Below, piece by piece: positions 21,363 to 31,968 of a stretch of 64,000 nucleotides of DNA. Positions within the stretch are counted from its first letter, which is position 1. The number at the start of each line of letters is the position of its first letter. The position numbers and the translations under genes are program-made. The stretch covers positions 109,449,529-109,513,528 of the forward strand of contig CM069432.1 in NCBI GenBank assembly GCA_035610365.1, written 5' to 3'. Under the pieces are notes generated by a model that was given only the letters and a program-made list of their open reading frames with translations, had not been told where the DNA came from and made no database searches. This DNA comes from Aquatica leii. Lineage: Eukaryota; Arthropoda; Insecta; Coleoptera; Lampyridae.

Positions 21363-22440
21363 TGGCGAATCAACATACTAAAATTAAAATTAAAATTTTG
21401 CAATGGAATGCTAGATCTTTATCAAAGAAACAACTTTTACTTTTAAATTTTTTAAGCAGTAATAGTATTGATGTCCTAATAATATACGAAACGTGGTGAA
21501 AACCAAAACACAACTTTAAACTTCCCGGCCTTAATTTAGTAAATTTGGATAGAACAGATGGTTATGGAGATGTAGCAATTTTGATTTTACATTTCATTTC
21601 TTTTGTTCCAATCAAACTTAAAGTCAATTTTAATCTTTTGATAGAGGTTTGTGCAGTTTCATTAATAAAAACTAATTAAACTATTGTATCTATATATAAT
21701 CCGCCTAACATACGAGCAACAGCATCCGTTTGGATTAATTTGTTTAGTCAATTTGTAGGAAATGTTATTATAGGTGGTGATTTTAATTCACATCATGGAT
21801 TGTGGGGTTCATTTAAAGATGATGCGCAAGGTAACATACTTTATAACGCAATAGATTCACTAGATTTAATCACTTTCAATGACGGTTCACCTACACTTAT
21901 CACGCCACCAACAAAACCTCGGTTTTGATTTCTAACTCCTTAGCTAGTCGTATCTCTTGGAGCCTTTTAGATGACCCTATGAATTCCAATCATCTTCCAA
22001 TTTTACTTGTTGTTAACGAAAAACTTGATGAACATCTTTGCTTTCCTTCGACTAAATAGAATGTCTCGCAAACTAATTGGACTTTATTCCAAGAGTTAAT
22101 CAATCAAAATTTACAAAATCAAAATAGCAATTACTACTTAAAAAAAGCAGAGAAAGTTGGAAAGCGTATCTTAACAACATTAACAAAACGACATCACCAG
22201 TAGATATTTGGAAAACTATAAAAAACATTAAAAATATTACAATACCATCAAATAAAACGCCAATGTCAGATTCTTTAATAAATAAACTCTTTGACAAAAT
22301 AGCTCCTCCCTTCGTTTCAAACAAATTTAGTATATCTCGCTCTTCTGAATTTAACCATAATAATAATGAGAAAGAAATTTACATTACAAAAATTACAGTT
22401 AGCAATTACACAGTCACAAAATAAAGCATCAGGGTTAGAT
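21363..22440 (+). pseudogene. LINE copy 2 ORF2 endonuclease and linker
   Basis: ATG at 21363 gives MANQHTKIKIKILQWNARSL, the start of an APE-type endonuclease. GGDFNSHHGLWGS is near 21770. The SDH motif reads NSNHLPILL near 21985, with the Asp changed to Asn. Stops occur at 21498, 21679 and 21926. The linker (about 22060-22440) is frame-broken and short compared with copy 1. Target-site nicking would not be possible. Confidence 0.8.
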
Positions 22441-23275
22441 AGTTGCACCTACATTATCATTTTTAACCTACCATCAATTGCTAAAGAAATGTTGCTCAAC
22501 ATTTTTAATGATTGGTGGATAAACGGTTATTTCTGAGCTTAAAGATATTGTAGTGGTATATTTATTAAAACCAAGTAAAGATCCTAAATTAGTATCATCT
22601 TATCGTCCTATATCGTTAACGTCATGCATTACTAAAACATTTGAAAAAATGATAAAAGCTTGACTGGAATGGTACTGTGAATTCAATTCTCTTTTACCAT
22701 CAAACCAAATGGGGTTCCGTAGAAACACTGGTGCACAAAATGCAATTAGTCATTTGGTAACCGATATTCAATGCGCATTATCAAAAAATATGTATTTAAG
22801 CTGTCTCTTCTTTGACTTAAATGGGGCATATGAGTCCGTTAATTTGGATATATTGTTAGTCAAACTTTGTAGATTGGGGTTAGCTGAAAAAACTGCTGTC
22901 AATATAGTCAATTTGTATTTAAATAGAAAAATTTTTATAAGAAATCACAATAACAAAGTAATTGGACCGAGGCTTGTTGGTCAAGGTATTCCGCAAGGTT
23001 CTACACTGAGTCCCTTACTTTTTAATATTTACACGGCTAAGTTTCATTACATAGGAAATAATAACGTAAAATATATTCAGTTTGCAGACGATTTTTGCTT
23101 TTACAGCATCCGTAAACCATATGAAGAATGTAAATCAGACCTTAAACACGTAGCAAAGCAACTAAAAATTGAGTTGCAAGAACATGGGCTCTCACTCTTT
23201 CCTGATAAAACAACTATACTTACTTTCACCCGACACAGGCTTAAAATAGATAATTTTTTTAAAAATTGAGGATCT
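22440..23275 (+). pseudogene. LINE copy 2 reverse transcriptase
   Basis: SSYRPISLTSCITKTFEKMI opens the palm, followed by MGFRRNTGAQNAI. Motif A is LFFDLNGAYESV, where the catalytic Asp is kept. Motif B is GIPQGSTLSPLLFNIY, and motif C is QFADDFCFYS near 23085. A long open frame covers 22709-23269, and a frame change to the thumb (STHKYLGVILDSKLLW) comes at 23270-23277. A TGA near 22662 interrupts the fingers. This is the best preserved polymerase in the window. Confidence 0.88.
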
Positions 23276-23276
23276 C

Positions 23277-23999
23277 GTGTCTACACATAAATATCTAGGA
23301 GTTATTCTAGATTCTAAACTGTTGTGGACAAATCATATAAAGCATATAAAAACTAAATGTCAAAAGAGTTTAAACATACTTAAAGTAAAATGGGGAGCAG
23401 ATACTACTTCATGTATAAACTTTTATAAGGCTTACATACGTTCAATTATGGATTACGGATCAACACTTTATGGATCAACATCTCACTCATTTTGTGTTTT
23501 TTCTTTAAGTAAGATTTTGTCCTTCCAATTTAAATTAGCTAAACAAAGTTCAGTTTTTACGGCAGAAGCGTTTTCCATTGATAAAGCTCTTGAATGGGCT
23601 TCTCAAAATGCTACATCTAATGTATTAATACTGTCGGATTCTAAATCAGTTTTAAACACAATAAACAATTTTTCGGTCACTTGTTGGCAAAACGCAATAT
23701 TGTGCAACATCTTATATAGTCAATATAAGTTACACCTCAAAGGTTGTCGAGTGCTTTACCTATGGACTAAAGCACACTCGGGCATCAAAGAAAACGAAAT
23801 GGCAGACTTACAGGCTAAAGTATCCTTAAAACTACACCAGAGCGAGACTTGGTTATGGCACACAGACCTACTAAAAATATTTAGAGAAAACTGTAGATCA
23901 TTTTGGGAAAACATCTGGAGAAGTTATTGTAGTAAGAACTCAAACCAATACACTCTTTTAAATCCTTACCTAAAAAGAAAATATATAATAATAATGTAA
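23277..23999 (+). pseudogene. LINE copy 2 thumb and RNase H with internal deletion
   Basis: The thumb (YLGVILDSKLLW; GADTTSCINFYKAYI; MDYGSTLYGS) runs into an RNase H that lacks the first Asp segment. From STSHSF it jumps to FKLAKQSSVFTAEAFSI. The Glu (TAEAF), second Asp (ILSDSKSVLN) and KAHSGIKENEMAD with His and final Asp are present. The deletion near 23490 removes one metal-binding Asp, so the domain is dead although the reading frame stays open. Confidence 0.82.
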
Positions 24000-24047
24000 T
24001 TATTTCAAAATTTGCTACATCAATAATTACAAAACTAAGAATAAATC

Positions 24048-24305
24048 ATGGCAAATTCCCTTCGCATCTTTATAAAATTCTGTTCCGTTCCGTTCTGCGA
24101 CTGTGATGATATATCTGATGGAAACGTAAATCATCTATTGTTTTCTTGTAAAAAGTTTAAACAGAAAAGATCTAATTTTATTGATAAATTACTAGCGTTG
24201 AACTTACAACTTCCAATGAACATAGCGTACATTCTTTGTTTTGAAAATATGTTAGTACACACCGTCCTTGTACAGTTTGTTATATCAGCAAGTATCCCAA
24301 TTTAA
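24048..24305 (+). pseudogene. LINE copy 2 ORF2 C-terminal zinc-finger tail
   Basis: NSLRIFIKFCSVPFCDCDD...NVNHLLFSCKKF has the C-x-C...H-x4-C pattern that ends ORF2 of many RNase H-bearing LINEs. The frame is separated from RNase H by a stop at 23999. A-rich sequence and the apparent 3' end of the LINE follow. Confidence 0.7.
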
Positions 24306-24310
24306 AATAA

Positions 24311-24705
24311 TGTCATTACAAAAAAATTTGTGGTTGAAGAATTTTAATTCAAAGCAAAAAAAATATTATTTACGTACTGGGTATTTTAACGTTCTGGAAA
24401 AGTAAACAGGCATCTTTATTAATTAAATGCGATAAAAAAAAACTTAAATAAAATTTCATATTTAATGATTTCTATTTGCCAAAATTATTTTTTAATATAC
24501 AGCATGCTCCGTTTTTCTGTAATACTGGCGGATTTACTTTTTTTAAACTTAGGGTATATATTATATTTTGCTTTTTTATTTTTTGTAAAATTTATTATAA
24601 AATTTGTAGAAAACATGTTTTTACTCATTACAGTGTTTTTATGTATTTTTAAAAAAATACGGCAATTGTGGTATTGTAGAAAAATTTCATATCTCTTCAA
24701 TCTTA

Positions 24706-24708
<3 letters not shown>
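24311..24708. other. non-coding segment between LINE copy 2 and the first TA array
   Basis: AT-rich sequence that may include the LINE 3' UTR. No gene recognised. Confidence 0.45.

Positions 24709-24758
<50 letters not shown>
24709..24758. repeat. (TA)n microsatellite, left border of block A1
   Basis: About 25 TA units, uninterrupted. Block A1 starts at CATAAAAATTG immediately after it. Confidence 0.97.
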
Positions 24759-24762
<4 letters not shown>

Positions 24763-27700
24763 AAAATTGTCATCGTGGCACCATAATTGGGTATTCATTG
24801 TTATTGTGGCACCCAAAAATACAAAGAGGCACCCAAGTTTGGGAGCCACAGTACTTTTACATTAAAAATTTTTCTAGAGCTTATCAACACTTTTTAAGCT
24901 CGTACGCAAAAAATTGCTTGGGAGCCATTTTGTCAATTGGTGGTCAGATTTATACAGTTAGGTTCATTCATAATAAGACAGAGGGCGTTGTGCGATATAC
25001 AGGTGTATATAATTTTGACGTATTGACTATATGGCACCCCGATAATTGTTGTAGATTGTGGCACCATTTTTAGCGGCAACATTGTTGAACAGTGCGATAT
25101 CGTAACAAAATAAATGTACTAAAATATAACTTGCGTAACTCATTTTGATTTAATAAAAACTTGATAATGCTTTTTGATATCAGTTGTGTTTTTGTTTAAT
25201 TATTTAACTATTTGATATTTATTAACAAAATAATCAATTAAAATATTTTAGATAGTTTTTATACTGTATGTATCAAAATTATTTCTAAATTTAAAAAATA
25301 TAATTTTACAAAGATTAATTAATATTAAACGTTCAATATTTGTTTTAATTAGTTTTTCATAAGCAATAATTTATGCTTATTTTAGCGTAGGAACTTTAAC
25401 TTGTATATTATTTTCTATTTTAAGTTTCTTGTATTTGAAAATTGATTTTTGTAAATAAAATATATTAGAACAAAACTTATTAAACAAAAAATAAACAATT
25501 TTTTGTTGTTTAAAGTATTATAAAGCGTTAAGAAGAGTATTTTTTAAGTAAGTTTAAAGTAGTAAGTAAATGTTTTACTAGTCATTTTGTTAGCTATTTT
25601 ATGAAATTTTTAATGCACTTAAAAACAACCCTAAATCATAGTACTATCATTTCCATATTTTATAGTTTTTATTTTTTTTCCAATATTTTTTATTAGTTGT
25701 TGATAAACTGAAATGTACGACGTTTGCTTTCAAAAACTTTAAATTGTGATTCATCCGTTCAAACAACTGTTTTTTTTTGCTTCTAATTTGTATTTTCTGC
25801 AAGATTGATTCTAATTCAGTTTTTTTCTGTTTCTGCAGCATACATAAACGCGCATCGTTTATGACTTACTTTCTATAACTTAAACTGTTGTTACGGTAAC
25901 TGTGGTGCTGTTGCATATGATTAAATAAATTAAAAAATAAATAAAAAGATCGTAATATTTAGTACTATAAAAAATTGTCTTTTGAAATTGTGTCATCTCA
26001 TTAAATTTATTTTGAGGTTTAATAATTTTCACTTAGTTTATAGTCGAAATTGTTTAGTTTTTTTTCATCTTAAACACAGGTGGCTAGCCAAATCCATAAC
26101 AATGTCCCTAGAACTAGACACTAGCTTAAGTACTTCCAGGTTTTAGAATTCCAGCTCTTTCTTGAAACATCCACTTTTTAATCATGTTTGCTAATTGTTT
26201 CACTGTTATATTTTTTAGTTGCATGGATATGTGATTAAAGATGCCAGGTTCTATAAGATGTATTGATTTCTGACCCATTTTCTTATTTGGTTTTTGTTAT
26301 ACGGTTTTCCTTTGCTTTATCATGATTGTGATTTATCTTGTTTGTTGTTATTAAATTGGTATATAAGTGTTGTTAACAAAAATGTTATTTTATGAAGATT
26401 TTTGAAATTTAACATTTTTTCTTCAATGTAAAAATAACTTTAAATTTAACAATCAAAATTATATTTTGTTATAAAATGATACTACCATATTCCAATATAC
26501 CTAACCAAATGTATATTATTTACAGTTATATTTGACTTTTCTTGAGCATTCTATAGATTTTCAATGTAAATGAACAAAGATTTTTTATTAAATACTAAAA
26601 TAGAAAACATCAGAAACAAGTTGTAGAATTTTAGAAATTGACAGCCGCATCCTAAAAAGTAGTTACTTCTTTAAAGTTGCTAGACGTAAACATTGTCCAC
26701 AAAGAAAATTTGCTACATTATTGATAAATGTAAATACAAATTTAATATTAAAAAAATGTATTTTTAGTTTTGTATTTTTAAACTTTCTGACTTTTACCTT
26801 TACTTTTTTCAGTATTTACCTTGATCCTTTCTGGTAATTTTGTACGTACAAAACATTAGAAAACAAAACGAACACTACATCTAACGTTTCTTATGACAAA
26901 GAATTGATGAACATTTATATCAAACCTACAATTTTAAAATTATAATTATTTTAATAAAGTACTTAGCAAGATACCCACTGATGAGTATTAAAATCAATAC
27001 ACCATAATCTGCCCTTCTAAAAAGTATTAACCGAAAATTACACTTTTAAGAAACTCAAAACACAGGATTATTTATTAACAGATCAAAAACTTTACTACTA
27101 AATTTCGTAATTAATTATATTCATGCTTTTGTGTTTTTAATTTTTTTTTTAAGATCTGACGTGAAACTTGACATTAACAGATAAATCCTCTAGTTCCAGC
27201 AAACCCTAACTCACAAACTAGTGCCCTAACTCAAGAATTTAAATATGGAAAATAGGCCGAGCCACCCCTAATTTGAAGCGTCTTTCAAGTTTCTATGCGA
27301 CAGTAAAAAGAAACTAAAATTTACGCAACGGAAAAATTTCGTCGACGCAATATTGAAGAATGCCGCTAAATTACGCCATAGATCTTCCAAAATGTAAAGA
27401 AACGTTTAGAGCAGAATTTGTATTATTGTATGGAAGTTGGTTGCGCACAATTTGAGCATTTGTTGAACTAATAAAAATTTCTTCTGACGTTGAATTTTGA
27501 TGTTTCAAATTTTTCTACACTTTTAAAATTTTTATAAACTTAAAAACAATCATGCACACACGTAGAGAATCAAGAGACCATTAAAATTAGGGTTACTCGA
27601 CCACCTTACTATAATTTTTGTTTTTGTTGGGGGTTATTGGGGCTAGAAGGTTGACCTGACAAAATCAAATTTGACGCCAAAATGTGTCGTTCAAAAAGTC

Positions 27701-29043
27701 AAAAGTGGCGTGTTTTAGGATTTTTTCTAAACAACACCCCCACCTTATGTAATCTAGAGGGTTGTTTTTTATGGGGACAAAAAAAAATAATAAAACTACT
27801 TTTGGCCTTGCTGTCGTATAGAGAATTAAAAGACCTTTTAAATGACAGGTTGTTTGACGCCCTTCTCTTGAATTAGGGGTTGCTAGATCTAGAGGGATGG
27901 TATGTCAATTTCAAGTTTGATATTTAAAGTTGTCTCCTAAAAATCAAGAATCGATTTGTCTGAGTGTTTTTTAATAACTTAGTTTCCCCACCTTAGTTAA
28001 TCTAGAGGGTTGTTTTTAATAGAGACGAAAAAACATTGGAAAAAAACTATTTTCAGCTATGCTGTTGCATAGAGAATTAAAAGACGCTTTAAATGAGGGG
28101 TCATTCGACCTCCTTCCCCTATTCAAATTCTTGAGTTAAGGGTTGCTGGAGCTAGGGGGTTGATGTGTCAATGTCAAGTTTGAAATTTAAAGTTGTCTTT
28201 TAAAAATCAAGAATTGATCTGCCCGAGCGTTTTTTTAAGAACCTAGTCTCCCCACCTTAGTTAATCTAAAGGGTTGTTTTTAAAGAAGACGAAAAAGAAT
28301 TGGATAAATCTATTTTTGGCCATGCTGCCGCATAGAGAATTTAAAGACGCTTTAAATGAAGAGTCATTCGAGTTCCTTTCCTTATTTAAATTTTTGAGTT
28401 AGGGGTTGTTGGAGCTACGGGGTTGATGTGTCAATGTCAAGTTTAATATCTCAAGTTATTTACTAAAAATCAAGAATCGACCTGTCAAAGCGTTTGTTAA
28501 AAAACTAGACTCCCCCACTTTACTTAATCTAGAGGGTTGTTTTTTATAGGAACACAAAAAAATTCAATAAAACCACTTTCTGCCATGCTGTCCTCATAGA
28601 GAATTGCAGGTGGTTTTAAATGAGGTTCGATCAACCCCCTTCCCTTATTTAAATTCTTAAGTTAGGGGTTGCTGGGTTCGGAGGGTTGATGTGTCAATGT
28701 CAAGTTTGACAATTAAAGTTGTGTCCCAAAAGTGTCCTAAAGCAGGGATGTTTTTTTTTCAAAAGCTTACTCCATATAAGCAGCATTATAGAAGTGAAAT
28801 ATCATATACATACAGTTTAATTAAAAACGAAATATTTACTAACTGGCACCTTTACTATTTAATTTATATGACAACAATGTTGGGTGTCATTTACTATTTT
28901 AAACATGTATTTATATACAAATGAGTGCCATTTGCATCATACACATCGATATGCCACAATGACATATATTATCAAAGAATTTATACACCCGGGTGTCTTT
29001 TATGCAATAGGTATGGTGGGTGCCACATAATTCAACACTTACG
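24759..29043 (+). mobile_element. block A1: 4.3-kb non-coding (TA)n-bounded element
   Basis: It is near-identical to block A2 (43673-47993), and both are bordered by (TA)n on each side. The left end CATAAAAATTGTCATCGTGG and the complement of the right end (CGTAAGTGTTGAATTATGTGG) form an imperfect inverted repeat, each leading into GGCACC. TGGCACC/GGTGCCA/GGGTGTC words cluster within ~330 bp of both ends (24776-25070 and 28845-29030). No ORF has a recognisable domain. The superfamily is unknown. Confidence 0.75.
27580..28740 (+). repeat. internal tandem repeat of ~262 bp in block A1
   Basis: Recurring landmarks are TGTCAATGTCAAGTTT (near 27905 in variant form, 28167, 28430 and 28693), AATCTAGAGGGTTGTTTTT and GGGTTGCTGGAGCTA. 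They show four to five diverged units of 253-264 bp. The units lie close to the right end of the block and recur in A2. Confidence 0.85.

Positions 29044-29072
<29 letters not shown>
29044..29072. repeat. (TA)n microsatellite joining blocks A1 and B
   Basis: About 14 TA units. A1 ends ...CACTTACG before it; B starts GCATTTAGTACTC after it. Confidence 0.95.
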
Positions 29073-29075
<3 letters not shown>

Positions 29076-29420
29076 TTTAGTACTCATACACCTCCGAATG
29101 CTATATGAATAGATCGATTTCGCCTCCGTTTTTACGTGTTTGCCTCCGTTTTCGGAGCCGAAAACGTTTTTCTTATTTTTCATCTGTATTACCTTTCTTG
29201 AGACACTCTCTATCGTTTGACGATTTTTTTGCCGGAGGTGAAAACGATCTAAATATCCATACAAAAATACAAAACAGTTCTACTACTTATTCACTAGGGG
29301 CGCTGCTGTTTTATATTCATGATGTATTTAGTTCCAAACCACCTCCTTATGCTACTAGTACGTATTTGCCTCATCATATTGACAACACCGCTAGAGGCAA
29401 AAACGATACAAAGATATATG
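29073..29420. repeat. block B left subterminal motif cluster (CCTCCGTTTT / GGAGGYRAAAACG)
   Basis: CACCTCCGAA, CGCCTCCGTTTTTACG, TGCCTCCGTTTTCGG, CCGGAGGTGAAAACG and TAGAGGCAAAAACG occur within ~320 bp. Related words GGAGGTGAACTC and GGAGGCAAAAGCG occur at 34222-34280 near the other end. ORFs running through here on both strands are not supported. Confidence 0.65.
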
Positions 29421-29744
29421 TACATGACGTATATGGATATAATTACTTTTCTGGATTTAGTCGTACCTACATACCTCGTATTTTCTTCTAGTCAATTTTT
29501 GTTTAATTTGCTTATATTACAGATTAGTAAGGTAAGTATGATATTGATATGAACTAATATAAAACAAGTCATTATACATATATACAGTATATCTCCAGAT
29601 CAAATTTACAAGAGGATAAACCATTTAATTTTACGAAAAAGTTTACTGTGACACCTATAGAAAAATAAAAAAGTTTAAATGAAAAGATGCCATTATCTAC
29701 AGAATAAAATCTTTATACAAAGATAGATAATATTAATTAATTGT
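29421..29744. other. non-coding, nothing recognised
   Basis: AT-rich sequence without domain or repeat signal that I can name. Confidence 0.4.
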
Positions 29745-29840
29745 TAGATCTGGGACACTGTTTTGGACTTTGAACGAAACGTTGGCAACTTCGGTTTCTA
29801 CTTTAAAACGGTTTAAACCCAAAAAACGTTTTCACTTTAC

Positions 29841-30498
29841 CATTAAAAGTATTTGATGGCAGAGCCATCTCATAGTATAAATTTACTATGTGATTAAAAT
29901 GAACTGTAGATAGCTATAAACGATGGTAAATACGTTGAGTTAGTTTTAACACCCGCGAAATTCAAAATAAGCTTTGAAAAATTCGTCGGGATAAAACCAC
30001 AACGTAAAAGGACATTGGGGGTGAGCAATGTCAATGCAATTGTGTAAACGCCACCAGAGTGAACTACTAGACGAATTTTTCAAAGCTTATTTTGAATTTC
30101 GCGGGTGTTAAAACTAACTCAACGTATTTACCATCGTTTATAGCTATCTACAGTTCATTTTAATCACATAGTAAATTTATACTATGAGATGGCTCTGCCA
30201 TCAAACACTTTTAATGGTAATTTCATCGTACTTAATTATAAAGCTATAAGGGGCGTCAATGCAATTGTGGGAACAACATTAGAGTGTATCTTCTACTACT
30301 GATGAGCCCCAAAAGGGCGAAACAGCTGTCTAGTAGTTCACTCTGGTGGCCTTTACACAATTGCATTGACATTGCTCACCCCCAATGTCCTTTTACGTTG
30401 TGGTTTTATCCCGACGAATTTTTCAAAGCTTATTTTGAATTTCGCGGGTGTTAAAACTAACTCAACGTATTTACCATCGTTTATAGCTATCTACAGTT
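29841..30498. mobile_element. retrozyme-like insertion with inverted head and 14-bp target duplication
   Basis: A perfect 14-bp duplication CGTTTTCACTTTAC flanks it (29827-29840 and 30499-30512). Inside, 30071-30498 is 1.25 plus-strand copies of a monomer: ACGAATTTTTCAAAGC recurs at 30071 and 30414, a 343-bp period. 29841-30070 is an inverted partial copy. Read on minus, the inverted part begins CTAGTAGTTCACTC, within one base of the hammerhead cleavage position. A hammerhead, short monomer, tandem copies, no ORF and a LINE-style duplication are the features of animal retrozymes. Confidence 0.85.
30281..30344 (+). ncRNA. type I hammerhead ribozyme
   Basis: The core CTGATGA is at 30299-30305. 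Stem II is GCCC/GGGC with loop CAAAA (30306-30318), and GAAA is at 30319-30322. Short stem III is AC/GU with loop AGCU, and the cleavage triplet GTC is at 30328-30330, so the cut falls after 30330. Stem I is CTACTA (30293-30298) with TAGTAG (30331-30336), extended past an internal loop by AGAGTG (30281-30286) with CACTCT (30339-30344). Every conserved core base is present. Self-cleavage is predicted, not shown. Confidence 0.93.
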
Positions 30499-30545
30499 CG
30501 TTTTCACTTTACTTCGCCCATGGAAGCCTCTGATCTTATATTTAA

Positions 30546-30900
30546 ATTCATTGTATTTTGTAGAAATGTTTTAATCATATTATTAAAAAAAAATAATTTT
30601 GTTTTTAGGTAGCTGTTTAGTTACAATTAAATAAATAACACGCAGTTACAAAGTTTATTTAACAAAGATTATAAAAGTAATGAAATGAAAACAATACAAT
30701 ACAAATAATAAAATAATGACATTATGTCAAAGTGACTACGTATTTTTATTTTTCTGCTGTTGTGTATATATTATAAACAAAAGTCTTTACTTTCTGTTGG
30801 TTTATAAGCTCACATACCCAAGATTTTTAGAGCTTACTTCTTTTTAGTATGCTGTTTAAAGTAACGATACCAATTTTTTTCTGTTTTTTCTTCTTCTAAC
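30546..30900. other. non-coding, nothing recognised
   Basis: AT-rich sequence; no domain visible on either strand. Confidence 0.4.
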
Positions 30901-31390
30901 TATTTTGCTTCTTTTCTATTTTTGCAACATTTTTAGAACTTGATAAACGGCAACTTTTTTTCTCCTGCACAGTCTTTTGTAGTCGAAGGTTTGTTTTTAT
31001 GTACGGGTGCCGGTGGTGAGTTCGGTAGAATGTCCTCTTCATCAGAATTAATATTAATTACAGTTAATGCCTTCTTTTTGTATTCAATTTGGTCTCTTTT
31101 GTCAAATAATGTTGCAACCTTAACCGTTTAGTACGCTTTTTAACTTATTTCGTAAAATTCATGGTGAGTGTTTACTGTGTGGCCCATGAATTTAGCAAAT
31201 TGGGCACTTTAATGTTTACCAGCTGCATCAGAGTTGCAAATAAACAAATATTTACTTATGAAGCCTGTAGTGGACGACTAAATCAAAATGCTAATAGCGT
31301 GATTTTAAATGTAAGCAGCAATGCGGTAGGGATTTACCACTCTGTCGTTTGCAAATTTGTAAGTAGTAAAAAAACAGTTTTTTAAATCTT
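30901..31390 (-). pseudogene. possible Crypton-like tyrosine recombinase C-terminal remnant
   Basis: The minus frame reads SAQFAKFMGHTVNTHHEFY, then, through two stops, TVKVATLFDKRDQIEYKKKA and ININSDEEDILPNSP. The LGHT...H..FY pattern resembles box II of tyrosine recombinases (LGH, then the Tyr nucleophile), as found in Crypton-type genes and host families derived from them. The upstream LRKH segment is not clear. The two plus-strand ORFs here (30940-31131 and 31161-31385) are shadows. The family call is tentative. Confidence 0.45.
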
Positions 31391-31760
31391 TTTTCCAATA
31401 TTTATACTTTGCTATAAATTTACATTTTTTAAAACATAACTTTAAAAAAGAAAATAAAAAATAACTGCTGCATGACACAGATAATGTTAGTTATGTTTTG
31501 GCCAATTAATCAAGTTTTAATTTAAAAAAAAATAAAAAAAAACGACACTAGACTTGTTTTAGCATTAGCTACAATAAAAGAAAAAATATTGAAAATTTTT
31601 ACAAGAGAACAAAACTATAAACTAAATGAGCGACGTGAGAGAACTACCTTAATTCTGTTTTTAAGTATGAGGAATGTGTTTTTAGTTTGAAGTAGTAATT
31701 TTACAAAAATGAACTTTGTCCAAAAAACAAGAAAAAATGCAAAATGCATTTTTCCGTTCT
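31391..31760. other. non-coding, nothing recognised
   Basis: A- and T-run-rich sequence between two possible minus-strand coding pieces; it could be an intron of a single decayed gene, but this cannot be shown here. Confidence 0.35.
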
Positions 31761-31968
31761 TTAGTAATAATGCTTAATTAGTTGGTCTATGCATTTAGAA
31801 AGGGTTATTTTGTCTGCAACATTGTTTGTTTTTAAAGAAAAAATTTTGAACAGTAGATTATTCACTAAAGTTGGTTTTAAGCGCAGCTTTTCTGGATGAA
31901 AGGTCGGATCTTCATCGGAGTTGTGGCTGCAGTGAAACGGATCTAACGATTCATAGCCGGTACAGCCT
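31761..31968 (-). pseudogene. possible exon of an unrecognised gene
   Basis: The minus strand shows a pyrimidine-rich tract ending CCTTCTAG at about 31969-31976, a good 3' splice site. An open frame follows: GCTGYESLDPFHCSHNSDED and ...KLRLKPTLVNNLL, ending at 31761. Upstream codons (31969-32087) look like intron read-through. No domain is recognised. It lies upstream, on the same strand, of the recombinase-like remnant, and could be an N-terminal part of the same gene. Confidence 0.35.

Larger units (their letters stand above)
14435..24310 (+). mobile_element. LINE copy 2: nearly full-length non-LTR retrotransposon, interrupted by a 5.56-kb element
   Basis: ORF1 (14435-14780 plus 20339-21114) and ORF2 (21363-24305) lie in order on the plus strand. 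Removing the CACGG element at 14781-20336 brings NNYE and MANFAVNH together in one frame, so ORF1 was interrupted, not lost. Without the insert the LINE is about 4.3 kb. ORF2 has several stops and an internal deletion in RNase H. It is the same family as the minus-strand copy at 3771-7163. Confidence 0.88.
29745..30545. repeat. Penelope/hammerhead-like UTR repeat, split by the retrozyme insertion
   Basis: Joining 29745-29826 to 30499-30545 gives a sequence related to 16225-16335: GAAACGTTGGCAACTTCGGT, an ACGGT-TAAACCC-type middle, then TGGAAGCC. This is the pre-insertion locus. CGAAACGTTGGC resembles the 3' half of a hammerhead, but a CTGANGA box is not visible. Confidence 0.55.

Noticed and set aside
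24465-25073. Long ORFs crossing TA arrays (poly Ile-Tyr), also near 28911, 34415 and 43476
   Set aside because: Translation of (TA)n plus non-coding flanks; the two block A copies do not preserve the frames.
26975-27005. CTGATGAG followed by pairing GTATT/AATAC, hammerhead-like
   Set aside because: No GAAA box or NUH triplet follows, and block A2 has ATTGATGAG at the same place, so the core is not conserved.
30940-31385. Plus-strand ORFs at 30940-31131 and 31161-31385 as genes
   Set aside because: The minus strand carries the recombinase-like reading; the plus ORFs have no domain and are shadows.
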